Source: Davidsoniella eucalypti
Taxonomy: Eukaryota > Ascomycota > Sordariomycetes > Microascales > Ceratocystidaceae
Reading direction: 5' to 3'
DNA: 64,000 nucleotides
Assembly: GCA_004009845.1 (NCBI GenBank)
Contig: RMBW01000010.1
Span: forward strand, 62,001 to 126,000
Positions 23,649 through 36,900 of the stretch are shown here, piece by piece. The notes beneath the pieces were generated by a model. It did not search any database and was not told the DNA's origin. It saw only the letters and a program-made list of their open reading frames with translations. The translations under genes were made by a program, and so were the position numbers. Within the stretch, counting starts at the first letter, position 1; every line of letters starts with the position of its first letter.

Positions 23649-26600
23649 ATGCCGCAGTCGCCTATGATCTCGGCGCCGCTCAAGGCTACCAACGAGATCG
23701 ATTGGGTTGCTCCGCTCAAAGATTACATCCGAGACACGTATGGCGATGACCCCGAACGCTATGCCGAAGAGTGTGCTACTCTTAATCGCCTCCGTCAGGA
23801 CATGCGAGGCGCCGGCAAGGATAGCACCGCCGGCCGAGACATGCTGTACCGTTACTACGGCCAGCTTGAGCTTCTAGATCTGAGATTCCCCGTGGATGAA
23901 CAACACATCAAAATCTCGTTTACTTGGTACACATTGGCCCCGATAGCGCTGCTAACTTGACCATGTGTCTGTTTGCTTGCAAAGGAGTGTGTCTGACAGT
24001 ACATGCGCTAACCCTTCGTCTGTACCGTAGGTTCGATGCTTTCACCCACAAGTCGACATCACAATACTCGCTTGCTTTTGAGAAGGCATCTATCATCTTC
24101 AACATCTCTGCTGTGCTTTCTTGTCATGCTGCCAATCAGAACCGCTCTGAGGAATCAGGCCTCAAAATGTCGTATCACTCGTTCCAAGCTGCTGCTGGAA
24201 TGTTCACATATATTAACGAAAACTTCCTGCATGCTCCCTCTGTCGATCTAAGCCGTGAGACAGTTAAGACTCTGATATCTATTATGCTGGCCCAAGCTAC
24301 CGAGGTTTTTTTAGAGCGGCAGGTCCGCGATCAAAAGAAGAACGGCTTGCTTGCAAAACTGTGCAGCCAGGCTTCTTACTTATATGCCGAATCTGTCGAG
24401 GGTGTTCAGGAAAATGTCAATAAAGCTGTCTTCGAGAAGGTGTGGCTGATGCTAGTTCAGGTATGTCATGTCCAATATAAACCCCGAAAAGAACTATACT
24501 CGTTATACCAACAGATGCAACTAACATCACCATGTTCTACTTCTCCCATCTTCTAGATCAAGGCTAGCCTACTTGGAGCTATGGCCCAATACTACCAATC
24601 ACTAGCCGATGATGATGCTAACCACCACGGAGTTGCGATTGGGCGACTCCAGGTTGCTGAGCGCATGGCAAAGGATGCAAACAAACTGGCTCTATCATTC
24701 CCAAACTCGACTCCTTCTAGCTCAAATTTGAGTTTTGAAACCGGCCCCATTTTACAAGATATGGCAAAAAGACAATTAGCCAACGTCCAAGAGAAACTGC
24801 AGGAGCTCACCAAGGACAACGACTTCATCTACCACCAAGCAGTTCCAGCTGAGGCGACCCTATCCCCAGTACCGAAGCTTCCTGCCGCTAAACCGATCCC
24901 CGTAACAGAGTTGTATGCCGGCCAGGACATCAACCGGATCACGGGCCCCGATCTCTTTGCCAAAATCGTACCGATGTCTGTTACCGAGTCTGCTAGTCTC
25001 TACGACGAGGAAAAGGCTAAGCTAGTCCGCGCTGAGCAAGAGCGTGTCGATATTGCCAACACAGAGATGGCAGCCAGTCTTGACTATTTGCATCTTCCCG
25101 GATCGCTACAAGTGCTCAAAGGCGGAATGGATCATCAAGAAATCATGCCAGACGATGACTTTAAGACGTGGTGCGATGACGTTGCCGGTCATGAGAACCC
25201 CGCCAAAATCTTCGATTACTTACGCTCACAAAAGTCTGCGCTATTGGGTATGTTGGATCAATGTCGAAAGGATCTTGACACTGAGGCTAGTGTGTGTGAG
25301 AAAATGCGATCTAAATATGAGGCCGAATGGACGCAACAGCCAAGCGCATCGCTCACGACAACGTTGCGCAATGATATTCGGGGCTACCAAGAAGCACTCG
25401 AAGAAGCTTCACGTACCGATAGCCAATTAGCGGCCAAACTTCACCAGAACGAGAATGAGTTTGCGGAGATGCGGCGGGCATCGGAGAGCAATAGTACCGA
25501 TGCTTTATTCCAAGCTGGGCTACGCAAAATCAAAAGTGGTAGCAATAAGAACAGCCCTGCCACTGAACATAATCTTTTGGACGCCGATTTCGAGGACGGA
25601 TCTCCTAGTGTTTCTGATCAAATTGCCAAGGTAGAAGAGATTATCAAGAAGTTGAATTTGCTCAAGCGCGAGCGCAACCAGACTCTGAAAGAGCTCAAAG
25701 AAAAGGTATGTCTTTAAGTATTGCCACTATGGATGCCGTAAGTTCGCGCATTGCTAACTTGATGCTATAATAGGTTCGCACGGATGACATTTCGCAAATT
25801 TTGATTTTGAACAAGAAGAATACATCAGATTATGAAGCCCAGTTGTTCCAGTCCGAGCTGGAAAAGTTCCGTTCTTTCCAGAACAGACTTCTCCAAGCAT
25901 ACCACAAGCAGGCAAGCATGCTCAAGGAGCTCACCATAACTTTTAATGCGCTGTTACAAGACAAGCGTGTTCGATCGGAGCAAAGCAAGTGGGAGTCTGT
26001 CCAGCGGCAACGGTCATCAGTCGTTGGCAAGTACAAGCGAGCATACCAGGAGTTTCTTGATCTAGAGTCAGCACTTCAAAAAGCCAAGACTTGGTGGTCT
26101 AGCATGAATGAAACGGTAGCTAGTCTACAGAAGAACGTCGACGCGTTCGTGAACAATCGCAGAACGGAAGGGTCTCAACTTCTAGACCGTATCAGCCAGA
26201 ATCGGAACAACATTATGGTAGCCAAAGCCGACCTTGAGCAAGAGCGTATGCGTGAGCTCATGAGTAGAATGTCAATGGAGCAGCCGGCGCGTGTCACAAC
26301 ACCGGCAGAACCACATTCCTCAGTAGGAAGCACATCATCTGGCAGACGACCATCAGCACTGTTTGCATCAGGCCAAGCACCTAGATACGATGGCTTCCAA
26401 TACGGGGTACCAAGCTCGCCACCACCCAACCAAATACAACAAAGCTCGACATATGGTAACCCAACGCTTGTTGGTCAACAGCCCGGTATGCAGTCGCCCC
26501 AGTCAGCAGTCAACACAGGATTCAGTCAACCTGTGACTTACGACCCGTCGTTCTACGGCCGAAACCCCGGCCCTACGTCGCCTCCAGCCACACAGACGTC

Positions 26601-26952
26601 ATTTGGAATCCGTGGTCCTACATCACCGCCGGCTACTCAGACGACGTTTATGCGTGGGCCTGCGTCGCCTCCGCCCAACCAGGCCAACTTTGCCAATGCT
26701 TATGGCGGATACGCACAACAACCGCAATCGCAACAACAACAGCAGCAACAGCAACAGATAGGCCAGACCATAAACCGGCCGCCATCTCAGGGCGTTCCGC
26801 CACACGGATACGTGCCTCCTCCGCCGCCACCGGGGCCACCGCCGATCAGACCCCAGCAAACAATCCGCTACGGATCACAGGATTACCCGGCGCCGCCCAC
26901 ATCGCAAGGTGGACAGCAAGACCCATGGTCAGGGTTGCGGGCATGGCAGTAA
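23649..26952 (+). CDS. BRO1: BRO1-domain ESCRT-associated protein
   Basis: Four exons, 23649-23926, 24031-24460, 24557-25705 and 25774-26952, give 1011 aa, and every junction keeps frame. The N-terminal BRO1 domain (about 1-385) carries the family blocks RYAEECATLNRLRQDMRGAG, YRYYGQLELLDLRFP, FEKASIIFNISAVLS and ETVKTLISIMLAQ. It binds ESCRT-III (Snf7) on endosomes. A coiled V-shaped domain (about 400-770) follows, beginning YAGQDINRITGPDLFAKIVP. The last 240 residues are rich in Pro, Gln and Gly and contain three tandem units of the type RGPTSPPATQT, a polyQ run and PPPPPPGPPP near the end. Function: cargo deubiquitination and sorting into multivesicular bodies. The sequence fits BRO1 (Vps31) rather than its paralog RIM20/PalA of the pH-response pathway. 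Confidence 0.92.
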
Positions 26953-28545
26953 TCCGGGTTGTAGTATCAGCAGGCAGAATGAGGAGCATGAAGAGTAAGA
27001 GTACAAGTATCATTAAATATTATAGTTTTCAGAGGGGGGGTCAGAACGAACTACGGATACGAAGTGGATGGGCAAGTGACTAGCAAATGTTTCAACAGAA
27101 GCTCATAGAGTTCAGCGCGAGCTGAAGCTTGTAGTTTATAGTAATCAACAACATCACGATGATATGAAGATGTGGGCAGCAGTACAAACGGTGCGAAACA
27201 AACTAGCTAGTATATATTCTACTGGTCATGTGACGGTAGTATTCTAAGACGTTCGAATTTGGAGTAGCTTTCGCTTTTTCATGGAATCGTAAGAGCGCTT
27301 AGATATTAGAGCGACAAAGCTGCATATGTAGAAAGAGGTTAGGAAAGCAAATATGTCAGTCGAGCTTTTTTTTATAACGCCGTCAAAAGAAAATACAAAG
27401 AATATTAAAGGTTCGTTCCATTCTGCATAAATAGGATGGTTCAATAATATGTAGACACCGGGATTAAGCATGGAAGAAGCATATCAAATCGGAGAACTTT
27501 GACTGGTCACTTTTAGTTGACAGCTTATATTTATTAGTTCTTAAGATAAAAAAAGCTCCAGATGTCCGAAGCAAAGACGGGAATTTCAATTATTTCTTAA
27601 TTTTTAGACATTTTTTGTTTCTGTCATATGTACATATCTGTATTGTATTTACAAGGCCAGATTACATCATGCAGCTCTTGGGATTACTATGAAAATCCCT
27701 TCTATCGTAGCTGGTCGGAGAATCGGCAACTTGCGATCGTGAAAGCTTAATTCTGAAGTACAAATACAGCTAAGTATGTTGCTTTCAAGGATATTTTGTT
27801 CTCCATATTGCCGTTCTCCATTTAGCAGGGGCTCTGCTTCATCCGGTAGAAGGAAGCAGTCCCTTATCTACGTACAGATTACATATATGAATTATCTTTA
27901 AAGAAGGACAGAAGATACAGATAGCTTTAGTGACGCTAGTTTTGCTGTTAGACAGCTCTTTGACGTTACTACTTGTCGCAGCGTTATAGACACTCTACAA
28001 GGTGTTCCCAGCATTGATCAAGATAGACGTCAGTATCAATACTACGATTTGTCGTGGCTGGCCACAAACAGAAGCTAGATCAGGAGAACGACAAGCCGGT
28101 GTCAGTTCAGGGTCAAGTTAACAAGAATGAAGAACGAGAACGGAGGACGGGTTCTCCGCGGCTCCAGCTGCATTTGAAGTAACCGTAGTAATTCTTTTTT
28201 TTTCTTTCTTTTTTGGGCGTCGGCTACACAAAAAATCATTGCCGGGAACAATAAACAGCTTAGTTTCTCCAACTTTGCTTGACAGATTTCTTGGTTCTTT
28301 CGATTTTTTGTTTCTTTTTCTGCGTAATTTCTCCTTCTTTCTTTCTTCTTCTTTTCCTTCAAACTATACGTCCTTCAAGTTTGAGTATCGCTAGAACTAC
28401 TACAAACATCGTGAGCAAGAAAAGATCTCTTGTTTTGCCTCTCTTCTATATTTCTATCTTCACCTTTACCGATTAATCAAGCTCCGTTTCTCCAAATCAC
28501 GGGAGAAAACTAACGGCAAACTACCACAAAAAGATAACTTGGAAG
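26953..28545. other. Intergenic region, BRO1 / cytochrome b2
   Basis: This 1.6-kb AT-rich spacer holds the BRO1 3' UTR and the promoter of the lactate dehydrogenase gene. T-rich tracts (28190-28215, 28300-28360) mark the leader. Nothing else is supported. Confidence 0.4.
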
Positions 28546-30292
28546 ATGCCCGAGCTTACGGGTGCCGAGGTCGCCAAGCATAACACGGCCGAGTCATGCT
28601 GGGTTGTTGTTCATGTAAGTCAAAAGTTAACTTGAGAATGCTCTTGGGAGTTTGTTTTATCTCACAAGAAAAGCGGCATTAACAATACCACAGGGCAAAG
28701 TATACGACGTCACTGAATTCCTACCAGGTGCGTAGTCACCTATACAATGAGGGCCAAGTCATTGAAACGCTAACCTCTCATGTAGACCATCCCGGTGGTA
28801 AGAATATTATTATCAAGTATGCCGTAAGTCACACGACAGTCTCTCTACACTCCGATGGCCCGCCACTAATCCGTCACTCACTCATCAGGGCCGCGATGCC
28901 ACCGAGGAGTTCGATCCGGTTCACCCATCGGATACGCTCGACCGCTACTTACCGAAAGACAAGCACCTAGGACCAGTCGACATGAGCACCGTCGACAAAT
29001 CCAGCCTGCTCTCTCCGTATGAAATTGCCGAAGAAAAGGCCCGCCAGAACGCCATCGCCTCCATGCCGCCACTATCGCAATGCTACAACCTACTAGACTT
29101 TGAGGCCGTGGCGCGCCGCGTCATGCGCCGGTCGGCTTGGGCCTACTACTCATCAGCGGCCGACGACGAGATCACCATGCGCGAGAACCATGCTGCTTTC
29201 CACCGCGTCTGGTTCCGGCCTAAAGTGCTTGTCGACGTGGCCAACGTTGATATCTCTACATCTATGCTGGGCAAGCGCACACGCATGCCGTTCTACGTCA
29301 CAGCCACGGCTCTCGGCAAACTGGGCCATCCAGAAGGCGAGGTGCTATTGACGCGCGCAGCCAGAAAGCACGGCGTGGTTCAGATGATCCCGACACTAGC
29401 CAGTTGTTCGTTCGACGAGATCATGGACGCAGCGGGAGCTCCGGGTTCTGAGGCAGCACAGATCCAATGGCTACAGCTTTACGTCAACACCGACAAGGAA
29501 ATTACACGCCGTATCGTTCAACATGCCGAGCGCCGCGGCTGCCAGGGTCTCTTCATCACAGTCGATGCGCCCCAGCTCGGCCGGCGCGAGAAGGATATGC
29601 GCAGCAAGTTCACCGATCCCGGCGCCAAGGTCCAGGCCGACGAGGGCATGGAGAGCGACACATCACAGGGCGCTGCGCGCGCCATCAGTAGCTTCATCGA
29701 TCCGGCACTAAGCTGGAAGGATATCCCGTGGTTCCAGAGCATCACCTCCATGCCCATTGTCATCAAGGGCGTACAGCGCGTCGAGGACGTTATACTCGCC
29801 TACGAAGCCGGCCTACAGGGCGTCGTGCTAAGCAACCATGGCGGCCGTCAGCTCGAGTTCTCGCGCAGCGCCATCGAGGTGCTTGCCGAGACTATGCCGG
29901 TGCTACGTCGGCGTGGCATTGTCGGCGGCCGCGACCGTAACGGCAGAGTCTTCGAGGTTTACATCGATGGCGGCATCCGTCGCGGCACTGACGTCATCAA
30001 GGCCCTATGTCTAGGCGCAACGGCTGTCGGTGTCGGCCGCCCCTTCTTGTATGCCATGTCGGCTTATGGTCAGCCCGGTGTCGATAAGGCTATGGCGCTA
30101 TTGCGCGACGAACTAGAGATGAACATGCGCTTAATCGGTGTCACTTCCATTGACCAGTTGACGCCTGACTTAGTTGACGTACGCAGTCTCACATCACACT
30201 CGGCCGTGGCGGAGGATCATTTGACGTCAAAGGCATATGAGCCGTTGGGACTGCCGCAGCCCACAACACCGGCGCCAAAGGCAAAGCTATAA
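28546..30292 (+). CDS. CYB2: Flavocytochrome b2, L-lactate dehydrogenase (cytochrome)
   Basis: Four exons, 28546-28614, 28694-28727, 28786-28823 and 28889-30292, give 514 aa. The two middle exons are only 34 and 38 nt and each is needed to complete the heme domain. Residues 1-77 are a cytochrome b5 domain: VYDVTEFLPDHPGG supplies heme ligand H36 and FDPVHPSD supplies H59. The flavin domain follows from about residue 105. The active-site residues of yeast flavocytochrome b2 have counterparts: Tyr in AWAYYS (about 133), LQLYV (Y245), VDAPQLGRRE (D273), IKG (K340) and SNHGGRQLE (H364, R367). The reaction is L-lactate oxidation to pyruvate with transfer of electrons through heme to cytochrome c. 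Unusually, translation begins directly with the b5 domain, with no mitochondrial presequence; the enzyme may be cytosolic, or an upstream exon was missed. A related 2-hydroxyacid such as mandelate cannot be excluded as substrate. Confidence 0.85.
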
Positions 30293-32200
30293 GTTTAGAT
30301 TCAGTTGTATATGTTCTCTCAATATATCGCCATTTCATAACGTACAGTTAATAGTTGTACTAGTATACATGTATATGAATATAGGGTTGTATATATGGGT
30401 CTTAGGGTTGTCAAGTTGTCCCAGCGATGATGTCACTCGTTTAAAAAAAAGAGACGATAATTCAGGGCCTCCACTATCAGAGCTACACACTACAGAGGAT
30501 GACCACCTGTTTTTTTTTTAGCTGTCAGATTCACCGATCTTGTGAGCATTCCACACATCACCTTGTTGTACTATAAGGAAACGCGCCTATCGACTTTACA
30601 GAGAACGTGATCGCTTTGCCCGGTCAAGGGAAGCCGGCCTATATGTAATTGTAGATTGTATTTCTTGTTGATCTTCTAGAGTAGCTGAAAAGCTGGATCC
30701 GGCCCCTCTCTGAACCGTAACTATAATGATAATGGTTACCACTATGTATGTACCAAGCCATTAGTAGATGACAGATTGTAAAGAAGATGATTGCTATTGT
30801 CTTTCGTGCCACAAAGATACTTTGAGATATCATGGTTCCGGCAATATCAAAAATACAGAAACTTCAAAACGAATGATTATCGATATGTCCGCGATTTATT
30901 TCCCCGCCTTCCCAAAGCGTTGCCGCAGTTAGCAGCTGGGGAAAGAGCAAACGATCGAAACAGACGAAATCCTTTGGCTGCAGTTGCTGAATCTAGGCGG
31001 GTTCTTGCTTGGCTATTTTTGGGCAGTTGTTTCTTTTTTTGTCGTCATTTTGGCGTCTCTTGTTTTTCTTTTTTTTCTTGTTGGAGCACACCAAAAAGAG
31101 CGATATTGACTAGATTGACTGATATACAAGAGAGAAGCTTCCTGTTTTCCTTCGCTTTATAACCAATTGTCAAATATCCTCATTGTTCCTTCCTTATGTG
31201 AGCATCTAAAGGCTGAGAACGAGCCTTGCATATTTGGAGAGATATTTTTATTTTCCTTCTATTTTTCTGTCTTCGATCACTTTACAACACTTTCCTTGAT
31301 AGCCAAAACCGTGATTTTTACTCATTGTGCGTCAATAAAAGCAACGACAACACCAACACGACGTCTGTGCCCTTTTTCCTGCCTTTTCTAACATTGTTCT
31401 AGCTGTTCTGGTTGTAATTCCGCCACAATCTGCGACAGTCTCAGACCCTTCTGTTATCTTCTCCTAGTCCTTTGTTTCTAAGAGAAAAGACAATACCACA
31501 AGAAAACTTTAAAAACTTATTTTCTGACAAGAAACATCAACAAAAACAACTCGACTGGATAATAGCCGAGCTGCTTTGAACACGGCCTAAGACGGCATAG
31601 GCATAGGCTAAGATCCAGAGAGTTACAATTAGCTAGGAAGAGAAGGCTTCAGCTTGCCCTCTTGAGCTCTTTTCTCTTTGTTTGCCGGCAATTCTGAGGT
31701 TTTTGGCTACGGCCAAGCTTGACGTTCAGTTACAGAAACTCCTCATCTGACAGTGTCATTGGCACACTATTCGAAGCACCGCTGCCTTGTGATCTTGACT
31801 GTTTTCTGACGTCTTCTCCTCCCCTTGTCTCTATTTTTCTACATTTTTCTCTTCTTCTTTTGCTTCCCCTTCTTATCAGATCCTCCTGCAAGGACATGAA
31901 GCTCAAGCAGCTGAGCTGCCGCTTTTCCCTTGAATCCGATCACACAAAGCCGCCAGCGCATTTGCCTTGTTGCTGTTCGCCCATAATCTAGGCGTATATG
32001 CTACTTATTTGACGTCTCTCCTCAAGTACGGCCGATATCAATAATCCGCGACGAATATCCCGCTACCCGAACGCCGGAGTCCAAGTGAAATCTGCAAGAT
32101 TGTCGCTATATACCGACTTGTATAATAGCAGTGCTGGTACGCACTGTATACCACCCTTAGCACATATATCGCTGTGCCTCTCTATCTTGCACCGAACGCA
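30293..32200. other. Intergenic region, cytochrome b2 / Rab-like GTPase
   Basis: This 1.9-kb spacer has an AT-rich first half (3' UTR) and a long pyrimidine-rich stretch (31000-32000) typical of the leaders in this window. No coding signal is seen. Confidence 0.4.
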
Positions 32201-33517
32201 ATGGGCTCTTCGCTGGAAGCCAAGATCGTCGTCCTCGGCGCTGCCAATGTCGGGAAGACATCGCTCCTCACTCGTTATTGCAAGGGCACCTTCGACCCCG
32301 CTCAAACCACATCGACTGTAGGCGCCAACTTCTTGACCAAGCGAGTGGTTGACAGCGATAGTGACACTGTTGTGCGCCTACAGCTATGGGATACTGGTAT
32401 GTTTGCTTGTTTTTCCTTCGTGGTCTATCCACCTTAGCCTCTCCCTACTATCTCTTCCCTCGATTCCTCTTTATCCCTAAAATCTTAGCATAAAAGCTTC
32501 AGCTTTTTCAGCTCTTCCTGGCCACTCGAATGGGGCCAATTCAGCGCTACTATACCTACCATGTGCAAACGACTATGTGATGTGCGACTATCTCGCTAAC
32601 ACTAGAGCCTTTTCCCCCCACCAATAGCTGGCCAAGAACGGTTCCGCTCTATCTCGCGCCTCTACTATCGCGGCGCAAACGCTTGTATCCTGTGCTACTC
32701 CATAACCGATGCCCAATCGTTCATTGACATGGGCCTCTGGCTCACTGAACTGCGCCAGAATCTCCCTGATGACGTCGTTTTGCATGTCGTCGGTACCAAG
32801 GCTGACCTCGTCACGCGGGATCCCAGTGCTCGCGAAGTTCCCTTTGAGCGCTGTATTGCCTATGTTGCCGAGAACCTACAGCCTGGCCAAGGCTCTACGC
32901 CACCGCCTTCTGCCGTTGCACCTATCCACAACATGCACTCATACACCAACTCACACCACCACTCGCATATCAGCAGTCTCTGGCCTAGTGTGAGCACCGC
33001 GCCATCCGCCGAGCCGCGGTCGCCCAGCAGCAAGCGCAGCAGCGGCTTTTGGGGCCAAGAAGCTGGATGGGATGCGTGCCATGAGGTCTCAGCAGAGACT
33101 GGTGAGGGCGTCGAAGAAGTCTTCCGTGTCGTTGCGCGCAAACTCGTCGAGCAGAACCTCAGAGTGCGCCGTGCCCTCTTGACGGCAACAGCTACACCAG
33201 GTATGCCGGGCTACGAGAATGGTATGGACGGCGGATACTTTGATGGTCATGGCCATAATGGCTCCGGCCACAGCGGCGTATCCGGGCTAGGCGGTGGCAG
33301 CGGCATTGGGAATGGCAATGGTGCGTTGGGAACTAGTTACTATGGCTCGTACGGGAACGATGCAAGTAATGGCGGAAGCTTCCGTGTCGGGCGCGATCGA
33401 CGCAGTTGGATGTTCTCCAGAAACTATGGCACTAGTACTGTCAGCGTTGATAACACTGCTGTCGGTCGTTCTCGGTCACCAGAAGAACATATGGAACGAA
33501 GCTCAAGGTGTTGTTGA
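32201..33517 (+). CDS. Rab-family small GTPase with a large internal insert
   Basis: Two exons, 32201-32396 and 32628-33517, give 361 aa; the intron splits WDT|AGQE exactly. The motifs are G1 GAANVGKT (13-20), switch I with TVGANF, G3 WDTAGQE (63-69), YYRGANACILCYSITDAQSF (Rab-like), G4 TKAD (122-125; Thr replaces the usual Asn) and G5 SAE (220-222). Between G4 and G5 is an insert of about 60 residues rich in Ser, Pro and His. After the G domain comes a Gly/Asn/Ser-rich tail of about 120 residues ending RCC, a double-cysteine end for geranylgeranylation. Rab GTPases control vesicle tethering on specific membranes. The protein is about 150 residues longer than a normal Rab. The core is closest in style to the Rab5/Rab22 group, but I cannot assign an ortholog. 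Confidence 0.8.
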
Positions 33518-33930
33518 AAGAAAAATGAAACGTGGGAGAGGAATGACAATGACACGAATAATGAAGGCGAGTCAGGCTGGCGTTGTTTATTCTCTTTGCT
33601 CTTCTGGTTGTTGTTTTTTGTATCTGTGATTTTATAATATTTCGCACCAGTTGGCTATTATTGTTCAGCATTTGTTTTCTTGTTATCGTTTAGGTTAGTT
33701 CTTGATGTTTTCCTTTTTTTTCCTTTTTTTTCTTTTTTGTTATTCTTCCTGGTCTTGGAGCTAGCGATTTGGGGTTTTCTTGTTTGATTATTTTCTTGTA
33801 TTCATCTTGGGCGATTTTCTTTTCCTTTTATTATCTTGTCTTCTTATCTACTTCAGCATATCCAATCATTGAATTCACCTACTATATCTTATTCACATAA
33901 ATGCCCAACTTTCCTATATACTATATCATC
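33518..33930. other. Convergent 3' intergenic region, Rab-like GTPase / SLH1
   Basis: This 413-bp T-rich spacer between two converging genes contains TTTTCCTTTTTTT runs near 33705-33740. It is 3' UTR and polyadenylation sequence, with no coding signal. Confidence 0.4.
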
Positions 33931-36900
33931 TTAAGCCTTGCTGTTGCCTCCGCCGTTTGTCATATTGGCCTCCTTGTCTTTCTTATCAAAACCTTCCGGT
34001 GCTGGTGGACGCGGAATTTCAACGTTGAGCGTCTCTTCGATACCAATGTATGCATCACTGACAATTTTCACTTGAAGTTGACGTCCCTGAATTTCAGGTG
34101 GGAACCTCAGCGTGACTTTAGCAACGCGTGGCTTCGTGCCCGCCTTGATAGTCTTATCCTTGCCCTTCGCTGTCCCCTCCTGTTCATCTTGTCCCTCCTT
34201 GGCCTTGCCTTTGTTAGCTGCGAACGGCGGACTCCAGCCTGCACGCTTGACTGCAACTATCTCGTCGGTAGCTGTGTCACAGAGAACCACGAACCAGCCT
34301 TCGGTTTGCGGCTTGGGAAAGCGTGGGGCATAGATGCGGGCTTCGTTGGTCGTGAAGGCGTTCATGCGCCGAAGTGACACTAAGACGGCCGAAGTTGTAG
34401 CACCGTCGATGCTGGCGCTAATATGCGGTAATGTAGCAGTAGCTTTGATGAAGTTCTGTGTCTGGCTGTTAGGAATGTGCAATTTCTTCGCTAACGCTGC
34501 AAGTTGCGGGGTAGAGTTGTTGGCTGCGAGACTCTTGAGCGTGTGCTCTGCGGAGGCATTCTTGCCGTGAACTCCAGGCAGAATGGCAAGACGTGCCTCG
34601 CTTGGCCAGGTGGCAGACTTGATACATTGCATCAACTGGATCATAGTCAAGCAACTAGACAAGATACCGCGCTCAGTCAGTACGTCGATACTGGCTTGAA
34701 TAATACGGATAGCTTGGTCGAGAACACTGGTCTGATCGCCCACGTAATCCGTGATGGGCAGGTCGATCCGCGACATGTGTGCCTGCAGTAACAGGAACGC
34801 CTTAAGATGGGGATCCCACATCGGTGGGTTACCTTCGTAATCGGCGGCGCTGATGGGAAGGTTCCGTGATAGCTCGGCATTGATAAGCTCCTCGTTGTGC
34901 CGTACCGGAAGCTCGTCGTACTCGGTGGCATGGCTCATCCAGCTCAGTACATCGGCCAGCCCAGCATTAGGGCGGGCATGCTTGACCAGATAGCGGATGG
35001 TAGTATGGGCAAGATAGTAATATGACATGATCTTGCCTAGAGGAGTCGGTTCGACATCGCCGTTGGGGAAGGTTTCAACACAGCCACTGTCTTCGAGGGC
35101 ACGCAGCGATTTGTTGACCATGGAAATCATGTAGTTGTTCGCCTCGCGCTGCGCCGTTTCGTTGCTGTACTCCTCGGCATCTAATTGTAGGCCATAGTAC
35201 GTCGGGTTCTTGTGAAGGCGGCGGAAGAAGAAGGTCCACGTGAGATAGTCTAATGCGTCTTGCTTGCTCTGGATGGTCTCTGCCGATACTTCAGCACACA
35301 AATGATTGTCTAACACAGTGTGCAGTGATGACTCGACAGGGAAGCCGGTATGTAGAAAGTGTTTGTAGAAGTCCTTCTTGGAGGCTTGCGTCAAGATGCG
35401 CGCAACACCAGAGTTGTCAAACTGCGGACGTCCAGCACGACCCAGCATCTGAAGCACATCCGTCAGGTCCATGTCCTTATACGCCTCTGTCTTGGCGTCA
35501 AAGAACTGCGTGCCCTTGACTACGACAAGGTGAGCCGGCAAGTTGACACCCCAAGCCAGCGTCGACGTGGCAATCAAAATCTGGACCTTATTGTGCAAGA
35601 ACAGCTCCTCGGCTATCTGACGGTCGCCCTCAACTAGACCGGCATGGTGAAGGCCGATGCCAAAGCTAATCGCCTCTTGCAGAGCCTCGTCCTTGACCCG
35701 GGTCAGGTTTAGCTGCAGATCGTCTTCGCTCATGCGTAGGAAACGACGAGGGTTTTCCTCCATACCGCAGAATGTAATAAGATCCTTAGCTGTCAAGCGG
35801 GTTTGGCGACGTGAAGGCACAAACACGATCACGGGCTTCTCGGGGCTGTGGTTCTTGATGGCCCGGAATACAGGTCGGTTCATAGACTGCATGAATGGAC
35901 TAAAGCCGCGAACCTCGGGGAAGCCATCAATGTACATCTCTAGAGGCACAGGGCGCACTGACGGCTTGAAGTTGAACAGTCCACCTTCCTTGACACCTAG
36001 CCAGTTTGCCAGATCTGTCGCATTGGCGCAGGCCGTAGACATTCCAAGCAGGCGGACCGGATTGGCAGTTGCTGCGCCGATGTAGTTCATACGGGAAACG
36101 ATGATCTCGAGGATAGGACCACGATCTCCGGCTAGCAAGTGAATCTCGTCAATGATGACTAAACTGACCCGTTTGACGTAGCCACGTGTCTGCCAACTAC
36201 GCGAGATACCATCCCACTTTTCTGGTGTGGTGATGATAACGTCGGCATCGTTGATAGTCCGTGTATCGGGTGTGTTGTCACCCGTTAGCTCGACTAGTTT
36301 AAGGCCCAATGGCCCGCCTAGCCGTCCACGCCAGTCCTTGATACGTTCACGCACCAGCGCCTTCATGGGCGCGATGTAGACGACCTTGGAGCCTGGCCGT
36401 GTCTTAAAAGCCCACCACATGGCCAGCTCGGCCGCTACTGTCTTGCCACTTCCAGTGGGCGATCCTAAAAGCACGTTGGCCGGAGTGTGATACAAAGTGT
36501 GGAAGACCTGAGTCTGCATAGGGTTAAAGTAATCGAAGCGCTGGCGATAGAGAAGCTCTAGCGGTGGGTTCTGGAGGGCAGTCACAGAGAGAGGGGTAAG
36601 TCGATGCAACTCAGTCCACACGCTTTCAGTGTCCGGCCGGATCAAATGTTGGAAGGAGACAGGAGTCACGGTCTCGGCGCCAAGCCAGCGATCCGAAACA
36701 GCACGGACGTAGATCTGAGTAGGCAATGGGTCGGCCAGTGGAATAGTAAAGTTGAGTTCATGATTATCAACCAGACGGCGTCGGCTCACGATGAAATATT
36801 CGTGATGGTAGATAGCAGCGGTCTCTGAGTTCTCGACCCACACATAGAAAGCCTCTGATGTGCCATGCATGGCGTCGTTCCAGTCAAAGTCCGGAGTAAG

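Noticed and set aside
23649..26952. Assignment as RIM20/PalA of the pH-response pathway
   Set aside because: The N-terminal blocks and the long Pro/Gln-rich tail fit BRO1 (Vps31) better than the PalA paralog.
28728..28970. Open frame across the third CYB2 intron and exon
   Set aside because: It crosses two consensus introns; the cytochrome b5 sequence is only continuous after splicing.
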